A stretch of DNA of 64,000 nt from Pseudomonadota bacterium (GTDB lineage Bacteria > Pseudomonadota > Gammaproteobacteria > Burkholderiales > Rhodocyclaceae). Where the stretch lies: assembly GCA_018241725.1 (NCBI GenBank), contig JAFEDI010000008.1:32315-96314 (forward strand). Direction: 5' to 3'. Shown piece by piece: positions 49,243 to 58,424 of this stretch. Within the stretch, counting starts at the first letter, position 1. Every line of letters starts with the position of its first letter. A program made the translations under genes and the position numbers. The notes beneath the pieces are model-generated. The model did no database searches, had not been told where the DNA came from, and saw only the letters and a program-made list of their open reading frames with translations.

Positions 49243-52023
49243 TCAGCAGGTCGCCAGGCGGGCGGCCTCGGCGCTGCATTCGTCGAGCAGATGGACGATG
49301 GAGCGGTAAGGCAGGCCGGTGGCGGCGGTGAGGCCGATCTCGCAGGTCTGGTTGCTGGAATAGCCGCCGCAGCAGCCGGACGGCACGTCGGCGTGCAGCT
49401 TGCGCAGGGCATGGGTGTTGAGTTCGGGCACCACGAAGCCACGGTCGCCGCCAAAGCCGCAGCACTTCACCTCGGCGGGCAGCACGACCTGCTCGGCGCA
49501 GGCGCCGGCGAGTTGCTTGAGCTTGGCTTCGAAGCCCATGCGGCGGGCCGAGCAGTTGAGGTGCACCAGGATCGGGTCGGCCTTCTTGTGCAACATCAGG
49601 CGCGGCAGCAGCGCGTCGTGGGCGAACTCGACCAGGTCGTACACCTTCAGGCGCTCGGCCAGGAAGGTCTTCATGCGTAGGGAGCAGGCGCTGGCGTCGA
49701 GGATGACCGGGTATTCGCCGTTGTTGCTGGCCTTCAGCAGCGCGGCTTCCAGTTGGGCCGACTTGCGGTCGGCGTCCTCGGCGAGGCCCTTGCTGGCGAA
49801 GGACTGGCCGCAGCACAGGCTGTTGACGTCGTCCGGCACGATGGGGGCGTAGCCGGCCCGTTCGAGGACGCGGATGACGGTGGCGGACAGCGCATGTTCC
49901 GGCGTGTCGGCGCCGAACATGCGGCCGGCGCAGGTGGGGAAGTACACCACCTTGTCGCCGTCGGTCCGCGTGGCGCGGCCGGCCGGCTGGGGCTTGGGCA
50001 TGCCTTCCTTCCAGGCGCCGCCGGTGAGGCGCGACAAGGCCTTGGTGCCGATCACCGCCTCAGCCATATGGCCCGCCTTGAGGGCCGTACGGGCGAGGGC
50101 CTGGGTGGCGCCGAAATGGTTGGCCGCCACGTGGCCGAGCTGGCGGGCCACGGTGGACAGCTGGTCGCCGCGCACCGCGCGGGTCAGGGCGCCGGTCTCG
50201 ATGCCCACCGGGCAGGCGGTGGAGCACAGGCCGCAGGTGGCGCAGGTGTCGAGGCCCATGTAGAGGTAGTCGTCGCCGAGCTGGCCGAAGGCTTCGCCGG
50301 CGGCCTGGCGGCGTGACAGCTCGCGCCAGCCGACGATGCGCTGGCGCGGCGACAGGGTCAGGCCGTGGGACGGGCACTGGGGTTCGCAGAAGCCGCACTC
50401 GATGCAGCGGTCCACCGGGGCGTAGAGCTGGCCGGCGGCGGGCATCGGCTTGAGGTGCTTGAGGTGGGCCTCGGCGTCGTCGTTGATGATCACGCCGGGG
50501 TTGAGCAGGCCTTCCGGATCGAAGAGCTGCTTGATCTCCTTCATCAGCCCGTAGGCCTTGGTGCCCCATTCCAGCTCGACGAAGGGGGCCATGTTGCGGC
50601 CGGTGCCGTGTTCGGCCTTGAGGGACGCGTCGTATTTGTTGACCAGCACGGTGCACAGCTCGTCCATGAAGGCGGCGTAGCGCTCCACCTCGGATTCGAT
50701 GCCGAAGTCCTGGGTGAACACGAAGTGCACATTGCCTTCCAGCGCGTGCCCGAAAATGATCGCCTCGTGGTAGCCGTGCTTGACGAACAGGTGCTGCAGG
50801 TCGAGGCAGCAGGCGGCCAGGTCGGGCACGGCGACCGCCACGTCCTCGATGATCACCGTGGTGCCGGGCTTGCGCACCGCGCCGACGGCCGGGAAGGTGC
50901 CCTTGCGGACGTTCCACAGGCGCTCGATCTCGGCCGGATCGGTGGTGAAGGCCGGGCTCTCGATCAGCGGGTAGAGGTTGAGCTCGGCGAGGACTGCGGC
51001 GATGCGCTCGTCGAGGGCCAGGGCATTGGGGGCGCGGGTCTCGATGAGCAGTGCGGTGGCGCCGTCGGCCAGGGTCTTCAGCAGGGCCGGCATGCCCGGC
51101 TTGTGGGCGACGCAGCGCAGGGATGCGCGGTCGAGCAGCTCCACCGCGTCCACCGGCTGGTTCTTGAGGCCGGCCACCGCCCGGCAGGCGGTTTCCATGT
51201 CGTGGAAGAAGGCCAGCGCGCTGGCCTTGTGGGCGTACTCCGGCACCGTGTGGTAGGTGACCTGGGAGATGAAGCCCAGCGTGCCTTCCGAGCCGATCAT
51301 CAGGTGGGCCAGGATGTCCACCGGATCGCTGAAATCCACCAGCGCATTGAGGCTGTAGCCGGTGGTGTTCTTGATCTTGTACTTGGCGCGGATGCGCTCG
51401 GCCAGCGCATGGTCGGCACGCACGTCGGCGGACAGCGCGGCGAGGCGCTCCAGCAGCCAGCTGTGGCTGGTCTTGAAAGCTCTGACGCTGGCGGCGTCGC
51501 CGGTGTCCAGCACGGTGCCATCGGCGAGCAGCACGCGCACAGATGCGAGGGTGTTGTAGCTGTTCTGGGCGGTGCCGCAGCACATGCCGCTGCTGTTGTT
51601 GGCGGCGATGCCGCCGATCTTGGCGGCGTTGATCGAGGCGGGATCGGGGCCGATCTTGCGACCCAGCGGGGCCAGGCGGCGGTTGACCTCGGCGCCGATG
51701 ATCGCCGGGCCGACACGCACGGTGGCGCCGTCGGCGGCGATGCGGCAGGTGGCCAGCCCCTCGCCGAGCAGCACCAGCACCCCGTCGGTGACAGCCTGGC
51801 CGCACAGGCTGGTGCCGGCGGCGCGGAAGGTGACCGGGCGGCCGTGCTGGCGGGCCAGGTCGACCACGTCGCGCACCTCGGCCTCGTCATTGACGACCGC
51901 CACCACTTCCGGGATCAGGCGGTAGAAGCTGCCGTCGGTGCCGTAGGCAAGGCGGCGCAGTTCGTCGGTAATCACGCGTTCGGCGGGCAGCCGCAGGCGC
52001 AGGGCGTCGATGAGAGCGGACAC
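49243..52023 (-). CDS. dld: FAD-linked D-lactate dehydrogenase with Fe-S C-terminus
   Basis: GTG 52023 follows GGGAGGAG and begins the conserved N-terminus; no ATG lies nearby. The 926-residue protein joins a VAO-type FAD-binding domain (VTFRAAGTSLCGQAV; INAAKIGGIAANNSSGMCCG), the FAD-oxidase C-domain, two 4Fe-4S motifs (CIECGFCEPQCP near 536, CATCGLCSTACP near 593) and CCG domains (LCCGQSFASKG, KCCGFGGDRG). This is the membrane-associated quinone-linked D-lactate oxidising type (Dld-II/GlcD-GlcF-like). It complements LutABC for L-lactate in the same operon. Confidence 0.92.
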   Translation of the reverse strand: MSALIDALRLRLPAERVITDELRRLAYGTDGSFYRLIPEVVAVVNDEAEVRDVVDLARQHGRPVTFRAAGTSLCGQAVTDGVLVLLGEGLATCRIAADGATVRVGPAIIGAEVNRRLAPLGRKIGPDPASINAAKIGGIAANNSSGMCCGTAQNSYNTLASVRVLLADGTVLDTGDAASVRAFKTSHSWLLERLAALSADVRADHALAERIRAKYKIKNTTGYSLNALVDFSDPVDILAHLMIGSEGTLGFISQVTYHTVPEYAHKASALAFFHDMETACRAVAGLKNQPVDAVELLDRASLRCVAHKPGMPALLKTLADGATALLIETRAPNALALDERIAAVLAELNLYPLIESPAFTTDPAEIERLWNVRKGTFPAVGAVRKPGTTVIIEDVAVAVPDLAACCLDLQHLFVKHGYHEAIIFGHALEGNVHFVFTQDFGIESEVERYAAFMDELCTVLVNKYDASLKAEHGTGRNMAPFVELEWGTKAYGLMKEIKQLFDPEGLLNPGVIINDDAEAHLKHLKPMPAAGQLYAPVDRCIECGFCEPQCPSHGLTLSPRQRIVGWRELSRRQAAGEAFGQLGDDYLYMGLDTCATCGLCSTACPVGIETGALTRAVRGDQLSTVARQLGHVAANHFGATQALARTALKAGHMAEAVIGTKALSRLTGGAWKEGMPKPQPAGRATRTDGDKVVYFPTCAGRMFGADTPEHALSATVIRVLERAGYAPIVPDDVNSLCCGQSFASKGLAEDADRKSAQLEAALLKASNNGEYPVILDASACSLRMKTFLAERLKVYDLVEFAHDALLPRLMLHKKADPILVHLNCSARRMGFEAKLKQLAGACAEQVVLPAEVKCCGFGGDRGFVVPELNTHALRKLHADVPSGCCGGYSSNQTCEIGLTAATGLPYRSIVHLLDECSAEAARLATC

Positions 52024-52103
52024 AGGGGCTCCTCCCGGGGCAGGGATGTTGTCGGTTCGGGGTGGGTTCAGGCGCCGGGGAACAGGCCCCGGCGCGGCAG
52101 GGC

Positions 52104-53561
52104 TTAGCGTCGGTCCTTGAGCATGTCCCTCAGCCTTCGTGGTGCGGGTTGCAGGGGCGTGCGGGCCACCGTCCAGCCGCTTTGCTTGCGTGGCGTAAGG
52201 GCCCGGAAGCGGGTGGCCAGCCAGCTGAAGGCTCGGTAGGTGGCGGGGCGGCCATAGAGCCGCGCCCACATCCGCCAGACGAAGCTGATCTTCGGGTCGT
52301 AGGCGGCGCCCTGGCCAACCATCGCCGGGTGGGCGTGGGGGGCGCTGTTGGCCTCGCCGCGCAGGCGGATCAGCAGTTCGGGGATCGGGATCTTCACCGG
52401 GCAGACTTCGCCGCAGGCGCCGCACAGGCTGGAGGCGGTGGGCAGCAGATGGGTCTGCTCGAGGCCCATCATGTGCGGAGAGATGATCTTGCCGATCGGG
52501 CCCGGGTAGGTGGTGCCGTAGGCGTGGCCGCCGATGCGGGTGTAGACGGGGCAGTGGTTCATGCAGGCGCCGCAGCGGATGCACTGCAGGGTCTTGCGCA
52601 GCTGCTCGTCGGCGTAGGCCTGGCTGCGGCCGTTGTCGAGGAGCACCAGGTGCACTTCCTCGGGGCCATCCTTGTCGCCGGCCTTGCGCGGGCCGGAGAT
52701 CATGTTGAAGTAGGTGGATACCGCCTGGCCGGTGGCCGAGCGGGTGAGGATCGAATACAGCGGGGCGACATGCTCCAGCTTCTCGACGATCTTCTCGATG
52801 CCGGTGATGGCGATGTGCACCTTGGGCACCGTGGTGCACATGCGGCCATTGCCTTCGTTCTCGACGAGGCACAGGGTCCCGGTCTCGGCCACTGCGAAGT
52901 TGACACCGGACAGGCCGATGTCGGCGCTCTCGAACTTGTCGCGCAGCACGTTGCGGCCGATCCGGATCAGCGCATCCACGTTGTCGGTGTAGTCGACGCC
53001 GGGAATCTTCTCGGCGAACAGCTTGGCGATCTGCTGCTTGGTCTGGTGGATCGCCGGCATGATGATGTGGGAGGGCTTTTCGCCGGCGAGCTGGACGATG
53101 TACTCGCCCATGTCCGACTCCAGCGCGCCGACGCCTGCGGCTTCCATCGCGTGGTTGAACTCGATCTCCTCGCTGACCATCGATTTGCCCTTGACGATCA
53201 GCTTAGCCGAATGACGCCGCGCGATGTCGAGCATGATGGCGTTGGCTTCGTCGGGCGTCTCGGCCCAATGCACCTTGACGCCGTTGCGGGTCAGGTTGGC
53301 TTCGAGCTGTTCGAGCAGGTCGGGGAGCCTGGACAGGCTGTACTGGCGGATGCCTTCCGACAGGGCGCGCAGGGAGTCGAGCTCGTCCTGGTCGGGGAAC
53401 TGGGCGGCCCGCTTGGCCATCAGGAAATCCATCGCACCGCGGAAGCTCTGGCGCAGGTGCGGGTTGTTCACCGCATCGTGCATCCGCGCGCGCAAGGCCT
53501 GGGCGGAGACGAAGGCGATCGGCTGGCTGGAGGAGGATTGCTGCTGGGGCTGGGTGCTCAC
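52104..53561 (-). CDS. lutB: L-lactate utilisation Fe-S protein LutB
   Basis: The start is GTG 53561, overlapping the lutC stop by four bases. The 485-residue protein has the LUD domain (KLIVKGKSMVSEEIEFNHAME; GVNFAVAETGTLCLVENEGNGR) and two ferredoxin-like clusters (CIRCGACMNHCP near 327, LCGACGEVCPVKIP near 379). With LutA and LutC it forms the L-lactate oxidation complex that gives pyruvate. Length is normal; the basic C-terminal tail (RTPLQPAPRRLRDMLKDRR) is typical. Confidence 0.95.
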   Translation of the reverse strand: MSTQPQQQSSSSQPIAFVSAQALRARMHDAVNNPHLRQSFRGAMDFLMAKRAAQFPDQDELDSLRALSEGIRQYSLSRLPDLLEQLEANLTRNGVKVHWAETPDEANAIMLDIARRHSAKLIVKGKSMVSEEIEFNHAMEAAGVGALESDMGEYIVQLAGEKPSHIIMPAIHQTKQQIAKLFAEKIPGVDYTDNVDALIRIGRNVLRDKFESADIGLSGVNFAVAETGTLCLVENEGNGRMCTTVPKVHIAITGIEKIVEKLEHVAPLYSILTRSATGQAVSTYFNMISGPRKAGDKDGPEEVHLVLLDNGRSQAYADEQLRKTLQCIRCGACMNHCPVYTRIGGHAYGTTYPGPIGKIISPHMMGLEQTHLLPTASSLCGACGEVCPVKIPIPELLIRLRGEANSAPHAHPAMVGQGAAYDPKISFVWRMWARLYGRPATYRAFSWLATRFRALTPRKQSGWTVARTPLQPAPRRLRDMLKDRR

Positions 53562-54232
53562 TGGGCATCTCCTTCGGCGTTGATGACGATCACGACGAGT
53601 TCCTTCGGGCCATGGGCGCCGTAGGCCAGGGTCTGCTGGATGTCGGCGGTCTTAGACGGGCCGGAGATCAGCAGCGCGTTGGTGGGCAGGCCGGCGGCCC
53701 AGTTCTCGGTGCGCAGCACGTCGAAGAAGGTGGGCTGGATGGTGGCAGCGTCGAGCAGCGCGAAGTGGATCGGCGGCACCAGCGACAGGGTGCGCGGCTC
53801 TGCTTCGGAGGACCACAGCATCAGCGTGCCGGTCTCGGCGATCGCGCCGCGGGTCTGCGTGAAGCCGGCATCGACGCGGTGGAACAGGTCGGCCTTGAGG
53901 TCTTCGACCTGGCCGGTCCAGGGGCGCAGCGTGGTGGCCGGGAAAGCTGCCTGGTCCAGGCGCTGGCCGGCGGGCGTGTCGGCGCCGTAGAGTATCGTGG
54001 CGACGTTCTTGTCAGCGCACAGGCGGGCCAGCAGGGCGGGCCAGTCGGCTTCGCTGCTGATGTGGACCTCTGCGTGGAAGCCCTCGATGCCGTTGCGGAA
54101 GCGGGCCAGGCGTTCGGCCTTGGTCTCGCCGCGGACGCGCGGCGTGTAATGGGCGTCCAGGTCAGGTAGGGCGTTGGGCGCAGCCGGCTGGGTGGCGCGT
54201 AGCTTGGCGAGGATGCGGTCGCGGGCGCTCAT
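53558..54232 (-). CDS. lutC: L-lactate utilisation protein LutC
   Basis: The 224-residue cytoplasmic protein has the LUD fold with GAIAETGTLMLWSSEAEPRTLSLVPPIHF and HGPKELVVIVI. LutC is the third subunit of the LutABC L-lactate oxidase. ATG 54232 overlaps the lutA stop by four bases, and its own stop overlaps lutB, so the three are translationally coupled. Order here is lutA-lutC-lutB, the arrangement common in proteobacteria. Confidence 0.94.
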   Translation of the reverse strand: MSARDRILAKLRATQPAAPNALPDLDAHYTPRVRGETKAERLARFRNGIEGFHAEVHISSEADWPALLARLCADKNVATILYGADTPAGQRLDQAAFPATTLRPWTGQVEDLKADLFHRVDAGFTQTRGAIAETGTLMLWSSEAEPRTLSLVPPIHFALLDAATIQPTFFDVLRTENWAAGLPTNALLISGPSKTADIQQTLAYGAHGPKELVVIVINAEGDAQ

Positions 54233-55143
54233 TGGGCGTCTCCGGCGGCCGGGCGCTTCGCTGGGCCGCCCCGAGAAGCGTCCGCGCCCCCTTGGGGGGC
54301 AGCGAGCGAAGGGAGCGTGGGGGCACACGTCTTCCCGCCGGTGCGGCGGAGCAGGAAGGTGGCCAGGTGCTCGCCGGGCAGGGAAGGCTTGCTGCGCCCG
54401 GCGTCCAGGTCTTCCCTGGCGGCGCGCTTGGTGATGTTGAGCATGCAGCCGCAGTCGGCGGTGACCAGCTGGCTGGCGCCGGTGGCCTTGAGGGACGCGA
54501 CTTTGTCGGTGACCATCGCGGTGGAGATGTCCGGGTGCTTCAGCGAGAAGGTGCCGCCGAAGCCGCAGCATTCGGATTCGTGATCGTGGTTTGCGAGGGT
54601 CACGTTGCCCAGGCGGGCCAGCAGTTCGCGGCCGACCAGGTGGGTGCCCATCTCGCGGCGCGCGGAGCAGGAAGTGTGCAGGGTGACGGTGGTGGCCGGG
54701 CCTTCGTCCTTGCGGTTGAAGCCGACCACGTGGAGCAGGAACTCGGCGAATTCGTAGGTGCGTGCGGCAATCGCGGCGGCGCGGGCCTTGAGGGCGGCGT
54801 CGTCGCCGATGACCTTCTCCCAGTGCCAGCGGATCATGCCGCCGCAGGAGCCGGACGGGACGACGATGGGGTAATCGCCGGGGAACAGGTCGAGTTGGGA
54901 GGCGATGACCTGGCGGGCTTCTTCCGGAAAGCCGCTGGTGAAGGCCGGCTGGCCGCAGCAGGTCTGGTTGTCGGGGAAGATCACGCGGATGCCTTCCCGT
55001 TCGAGGAGGGTGATGGCATCCATGCCCGCTTCGGGGACGAACATGTCCACCAGGCAGGTCCCATAGAAATAGACCGCCTCGGGGCGGGACGGATAGCTGC
55101 GCGCCTGATGTCCGGCATGCGTACTGACCACGGGTGTGCTCAC
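54229..55143 (-). CDS. lutA: L-lactate utilisation Fe-S oxidoreductase LutA
   Basis: GTG 55143 follows GGAGGAGA; the frame further upstream crosses the operator. The 304-residue protein carries two CCG domains (DNQTCCGQPAF, SGSCGGMIRWH; TLHTSCSARREMGTH, ECCGFGGTFS) that bind a non-cubane 4Fe-4S cluster. It is the first gene of the lactate operon. The last ~35 residues (from about KTCAPTLPSL) are a Gly/Pro/Ala-rich extension encoded by a GC-rich repeat sequence rather than family-conserved protein, so the usual end is shorter. Confidence 0.93.
   Translation of the reverse strand: MSTPVVSTHAGHQARSYPSRPEAVYFYGTCLVDMFVPEAGMDAITLLEREGIRVIFPDNQTCCGQPAFTSGFPEEARQVIASQLDLFPGDYPIVVPSGSCGGMIRWHWEKVIGDDAALKARAAAIAARTYEFAEFLLHVVGFNRKDEGPATTVTLHTSCSARREMGTHLVGRELLARLGNVTLANHDHESECCGFGGTFSLKHPDISTAMVTDKVASLKATGASQLVTADCGCMLNITKRAAREDLDAGRSKPSLPGEHLATFLLRRTGGKTCAPTLPSLAAPQGGADASRGGPAKRPAAGDAQ
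54251..54327. repeat. GC-rich repeat-like insert in the lutA 3' end
   Basis: Bases GGGCGCTTCGCTGGGCCGCC, then CCCCCTTGGGGGGCAGCGAG and CGAAGGGAGCGTGGGGGC form a near-dyad resembling intergenic repeats widespread in beta-proteobacterial genomes. Here it lies inside the reading frame and supplies the non-conserved LutA tail. Repeat status is from memory; only one copy is in the window. Confidence 0.45.
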
Positions 55144-55233
55144 GTCTCCTCCAGTCTTTGTCTCGCCTGCCAGTGCGGAAGCAGTGTTCCGTGCCGCGGC
55201 GTTATGGCTGTTCAAATCAGCTGTTGGGTAAAA

Positions 55234-55244
55234 TGGTAAGACCA
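55234..55244. promoter_or_regulatory. LldR operator O1 upstream of lutA
   Basis: TGGTAAGACCA is a perfect FadR-subfamily GntR site (TNGTNNNACNA) within AAATGGTAAGACCAATTT. It lies about 90 bases above the lutA start and 180 above lldR, as expected for lactate-responsive LldR. Confidence 0.85.
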
Positions 55245-55395
55245 ATTTATCGCGTTCGCGGGAACTTTACGCATTGGCGAAAATTGAGTCAATTATCCAA
55301 AACCCTGATACCTCCGATTTTCCGATTTATAGTCTCTGGAGAGGTACTTGTCCGCTGTCGGGAGTTGTTGGCGCGTTCTTGCCGTCGTAATATTG

Positions 55396-55406
55396 CGGTC
55401 TGACCA
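55396..55406. promoter_or_regulatory. Second LldR-type operator O2 near the lldR start
   Basis: CGGTCTGACCA matches TNGTNNNACNA except the first base, and GGTCTGACC is a near-perfect dyad. It is 16 bases before the lldR ATG, suiting autoregulation or looping with O1 162 bases away. Confidence 0.55.
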
Positions 55407-55422
55407 CTTGATTGAGATCCTG

Positions 55423-56208
55423 ATGAGTAGCAGCGGTAAGCTGGTTGTCCAGCGCCTTTCCGACACCATTGCCCTCGAGCTGGAGCGGCGCATCCTGGAG
55501 GGGGCGCTGAAGCCGGGCGATCGTCTGCAGCCCGAGCGCGAGCTGGCGGCAGAGCTGGGCGTGTCCCGCCCATCCTTGCGGGAAGCTCTGCAGAAACTGG
55601 TTTCCAAGGGGCTGCTGCACAGCCGCCAGGGTGGCGGAACCTATGTGACGGACCGGCTGGACGCCGGCTTCACCGACCCCTGGCAAGAGATGCTGGGGCG
55701 CCACCCGAATGTGCAGGAGGATCTGCTCGAATTCCGCGGCATGCTGGAGTCGGAGGCCGCGTCGTTGGCGGCCCGGCGGGCTACGGATGCCGATCTGCAG
55801 CGCATCGGCGAGGCCTACGAGCGCGTCGAGGCATTGTTCGCCCAGGGGCCGTCAGCAGAAGTTTTCGAGGAGCAGGTAAAGGCTGACTTGGCCTTCCATC
55901 AGGCTATTGCCGAAGCTGCTCATAACGTGATGTTCGGGCACCTGACCGCCAGCCTGTTCCGCGTGACCCACGACCACATCGACCGCAATCTGCGCCACCT
56001 GCGCCGTCTTGAGGAGGACTGGCTGGAACTGCGCGCACAGCATGCGGCGATCTGGGAAGGGGTGCGTAGCCGCAACGCCCAGGCTGCGCAGGCGGCAGTC
56101 CGTCGGCATATGGATTTCGTGCAGGAGAGCATGCGCGCCCGCGCGCAGCACGAGGCGCGCGAGTCCCGTGCGCAGGTGGCCCGCAAGCTGGTCAAGGCTG
56201 TGGAGTAG
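55423..56208 (+). CDS. lldR: FadR-subfamily GntR regulator of lactate use (LldR)
   Basis: ATG 55423 (MSSSGKLVVQRLSD) is chosen; the frame upstream crosses the O2 operator. The 261-residue protein has a winged helix (LQPERELAAELGVSRPSLREALQKLVSKGLL; QGGGTYV) and an all-helical FCD ligand-binding domain (ELRAQHAAIWEGVRSRN, with metal-binding His such as FHQAIAEAAHN). Divergent from the lactate operon, with operators in the gap, it should repress in the absence of lactate. Confidence 0.93.
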   Translation: MSSSGKLVVQRLSDTIALELERRILEGALKPGDRLQPERELAAELGVSRPSLREALQKLVSKGLLHSRQGGGTYVTDRLDAGFTDPWQEMLGRHPNVQEDLLEFRGMLESEAASLAARRATDADLQRIGEAYERVEALFAQGPSAEVFEEQVKADLAFHQAIAEAAHNVMFGHLTASLFRVTHDHIDRNLRHLRRLEEDWLELRAQHAAIWEGVRSRNAQAAQAAVRRHMDFVQESMRARAQHEARESRAQVARKLVKAVE

Positions 56209-56252
56209 CCGGCCGGGCACGCTAGAATCTGCACCTCTGTGTCTTTCAGAGA

Positions 56253-57593
56253 ATGCCGATGGATTCCCTCGATGCGTTGCGCGCCGGCAGGCTGGCCGGC
56301 GCCCGCCACCTCAGGCTGGCATGTGGCCTGACCGAATTTCCGCCGGAGATCTTCGGACTCGCCGATACGCTGGAAGTGCTCGATCTGTCCGGCAACCGGC
56401 TGACGTCCTTGCCGCTGGATCTGTCGCGCCTGCACCGTTTGCGCATTTTGTTCTGTTCGGGCAATCCTTTTACCGTGTTACCCGAGGTGATCGGCGAATG
56501 TCACCGGCTTGAGATGGTCGGCTTCAAGTCCTGCTGCCTGAGCACGGTCCCGGCGGTTGCGCTGCCTGCCAGGCTGCGTTGGCTGATCCTGACCGACAAT
56601 GCGATAGATGAGTTGCCGGCGTCCATCGGTCGCTGCACCGACCTGCAGAAGCTGATGCTGGCCGGTAACCGTTTGCGCACTTTGCCCGAGGCGATGGCGG
56701 CTTGCACGAGCCTGGAGTTGCTGCGTGTCTCGGCCAACCGGCTGGCTGCCCTGCCGGCGTGGCTGTTTGACCTGCCGCGTCTGTCGTGGCTGGCCTATGC
56801 GGGCAATCCGTTCTGCGCGCCCGTTGAGAGCCCACGCCTGGGTGGTGATGTGGCGATCCGCATCCCGCGTGCCGACCTGTCGCTGGGTGAGCGGCTTGGC
56901 GAAGGGGCGTCCGGCGTGATTCATCGGGCAGAATGGCGGGGTAACGGCGGAGGGCGTCCGGTGGCGGTCAAACTCTTCAAGGGCACGATGACGAGCGACG
57001 GCTTGCCGCAGCACGAGATGGCCGCCTGTCTGGAGGCCGGTGACCATCCGGGGCTGATCCCCGTGCTCGGTCGCCTGGAAGCCGAGGGCGAGGCCGCCGA
57101 CGGTCTGGTGATGGCCTTGATTGATCAGGCTTTCGCGAATCTGGCCGAGCCGCCCAGTCTGGCGTCCTGTACCCGTGACGTCTATACGGATGGCGTCACG
57201 TTCTCTGCGGGGGCTGTTCTGCGCATTGCCGGTGGGATAGCTTCTGCGGCCGCTCATCTGCACCGGCGCGGCATTCTCCATGGCGATCTGTATGCGCACA
57301 ACATCCTGTACGCCGGTGAAGAGCGCGCGCTGCTGGGGGATTTCGGTGCGGCCTCCTTTTTCGCGCCGGATGACGAGGCGTTGGCGTCTGCCCTGCAACG
57401 CATCGAAGTGAGCGCCTTCGCCTGCCTGCTGGAAGAGTTGATCGTGCGCTGTGCGGAGTCGGGGCTACAACTGCAGTCCCTGGAGCGTCTGCAGAGGCGC
57501 TGCGCGGATCCTGTTCCCTCGATGCGCCCGCTGTTCGTGGACGTGGAGGCTGAACTGGCGTGCATCGCGGCGTTGCCGCTGCACTTCAGCTGA
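56253..57593 (+). CDS. Leucine-rich-repeat protein fused to a protein kinase domain
   Basis: The 446-residue protein has about seven leucine-rich repeats (residues 15-185: LEVLDLSGNRLTSLPLDLSRL, LRWLILTDNAIDELPASI, LQKLMLAGNRLRTLPEAM) and a protein-kinase-like domain (about 208-440): glycine loop LGEGASGVIHRAEW, VAVKLF (Lys near 239), HGDLYAHNILY (HGD in place of HRD, catalytic Asp near 346) and DFGAAS. The key Lys, Asp and Asn are kept, so it may be active, though the C-lobe is short. No membrane helix or signal peptide is seen. Target and signal are unknown. Confidence 0.88.
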   Translation: MPMDSLDALRAGRLAGARHLRLACGLTEFPPEIFGLADTLEVLDLSGNRLTSLPLDLSRLHRLRILFCSGNPFTVLPEVIGECHRLEMVGFKSCCLSTVPAVALPARLRWLILTDNAIDELPASIGRCTDLQKLMLAGNRLRTLPEAMAACTSLELLRVSANRLAALPAWLFDLPRLSWLAYAGNPFCAPVESPRLGGDVAIRIPRADLSLGERLGEGASGVIHRAEWRGNGGGRPVAVKLFKGTMTSDGLPQHEMAACLEAGDHPGLIPVLGRLEAEGEAADGLVMALIDQAFANLAEPPSLASCTRDVYTDGVTFSAGAVLRIAGGIASAAAHLHRRGILHGDLYAHNILYAGEERALLGDFGAASFFAPDDEALASALQRIEVSAFACLLEELIVRCAESGLQLQSLERLQRRCADPVPSMRPLFVDVEAELACIAALPLHFS

Positions 57594-57733
57594 CGGCTTG
57601 ACTGGATCGCGTGTCCCTGCGTGCCCTCCGCAACGGGCTGTGTCGGGTGGTGGTTGATATGTTGGTGCCGGCGGATTACGCTGAAAATCAGGATGAACGG
57701 GCGTGTCCGGCTCCAGCCCTGGTGGCGGAAAGG

Positions 57734-58303
57734 ATGTGTGCTGTGAAGGTGACCCTGTCCATGCTGTTGGCCGGGCTGCTGGCCGGTTGCGGTGGCATGC
57801 TTCCTACTTCCCAGCAGGAGGTCGGCAAGCGCTGGCGCGACTTCGACGATGTCAAGCATGCCTTCGACCAGATCGTGCCCTACCAGACGGGTATGGAGGA
57901 GGTGCGCAAACTCGGCTTCGATCCCTACACGACCCCCAACATGCAGATCCTCAACCATTCCCAGGTGGTGCGTGCGGTGCTGCCATCTCCGTTGCAGGAT
58001 CCGGCGACAGTTCCGAAGGGCATCCAGGAGTGCATGAAGGTGCAGGAGGGGTGCGTGGGCTATTTCATGGAGCCGAGCAACGTAGACCGCAAACGGGTCG
58101 GCAACTTCATGCTCGATTTTCTCAATTTCAAGCGCAATACCGTGGTGACCGGTTGGCGTTTCGGTGCGTTGATCGTCGTCATTGACGACAAGGTCGTCTA
58201 TAAACAGTGGAGCGGCCAGCCGCGTATCGAGGAAAACGAGGTGCGCCATAACCCCTTGGGCCCATTGCAGGGGGTTGGTGAGGCGCTTCGGCCGTCGCCG
58301 TAG
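57734..58303 (+). CDS. Putative lipoprotein of unknown family
   Basis: ATG 57734 (MCAVKVTLSMLLAGLLAGC) gives a lipobox with Cys at 19; the frame above is non-coding. The 189-residue protein has DFDDVKHAFDQIVPYQTGMEEVRKLGFDPYTTPNMQIL, followed by paired cysteines (ECMKVQEGC) and VVTGWRFGALIVVIDDKVVYKQWSG. This resembles SmpA/OmlA-like BamE folds only loosely. It begins 140 bases after the LRR-kinase gene on the same strand. I cannot assign a function. Confidence 0.75.
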   Translation: MCAVKVTLSMLLAGLLAGCGGMLPTSQQEVGKRWRDFDDVKHAFDQIVPYQTGMEEVRKLGFDPYTTPNMQILNHSQVVRAVLPSPLQDPATVPKGIQECMKVQEGCVGYFMEPSNVDRKRVGNFMLDFLNFKRNTVVTGWRFGALIVVIDDKVVYKQWSGQPRIEENEVRHNPLGPLQGVGEALRPSP

Positions 58304-58424
58304 TTGCACTTGGAAATCGATCACGCTGCGTGTCCGTGGGCCTAATGTTTGGGCGCCGCGTGCCGTAAAATGAAAAGAACGCACCATCTGGAGAGTCGGG
58401 TGGTGGAATCATCAGGAGTACATC

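Noticed and set aside
50365-52107. 580-codon plus-strand frame opposite the lactate dehydrogenase gene
   Set aside because: Same cause: antisense to a strongly conserved coding region.
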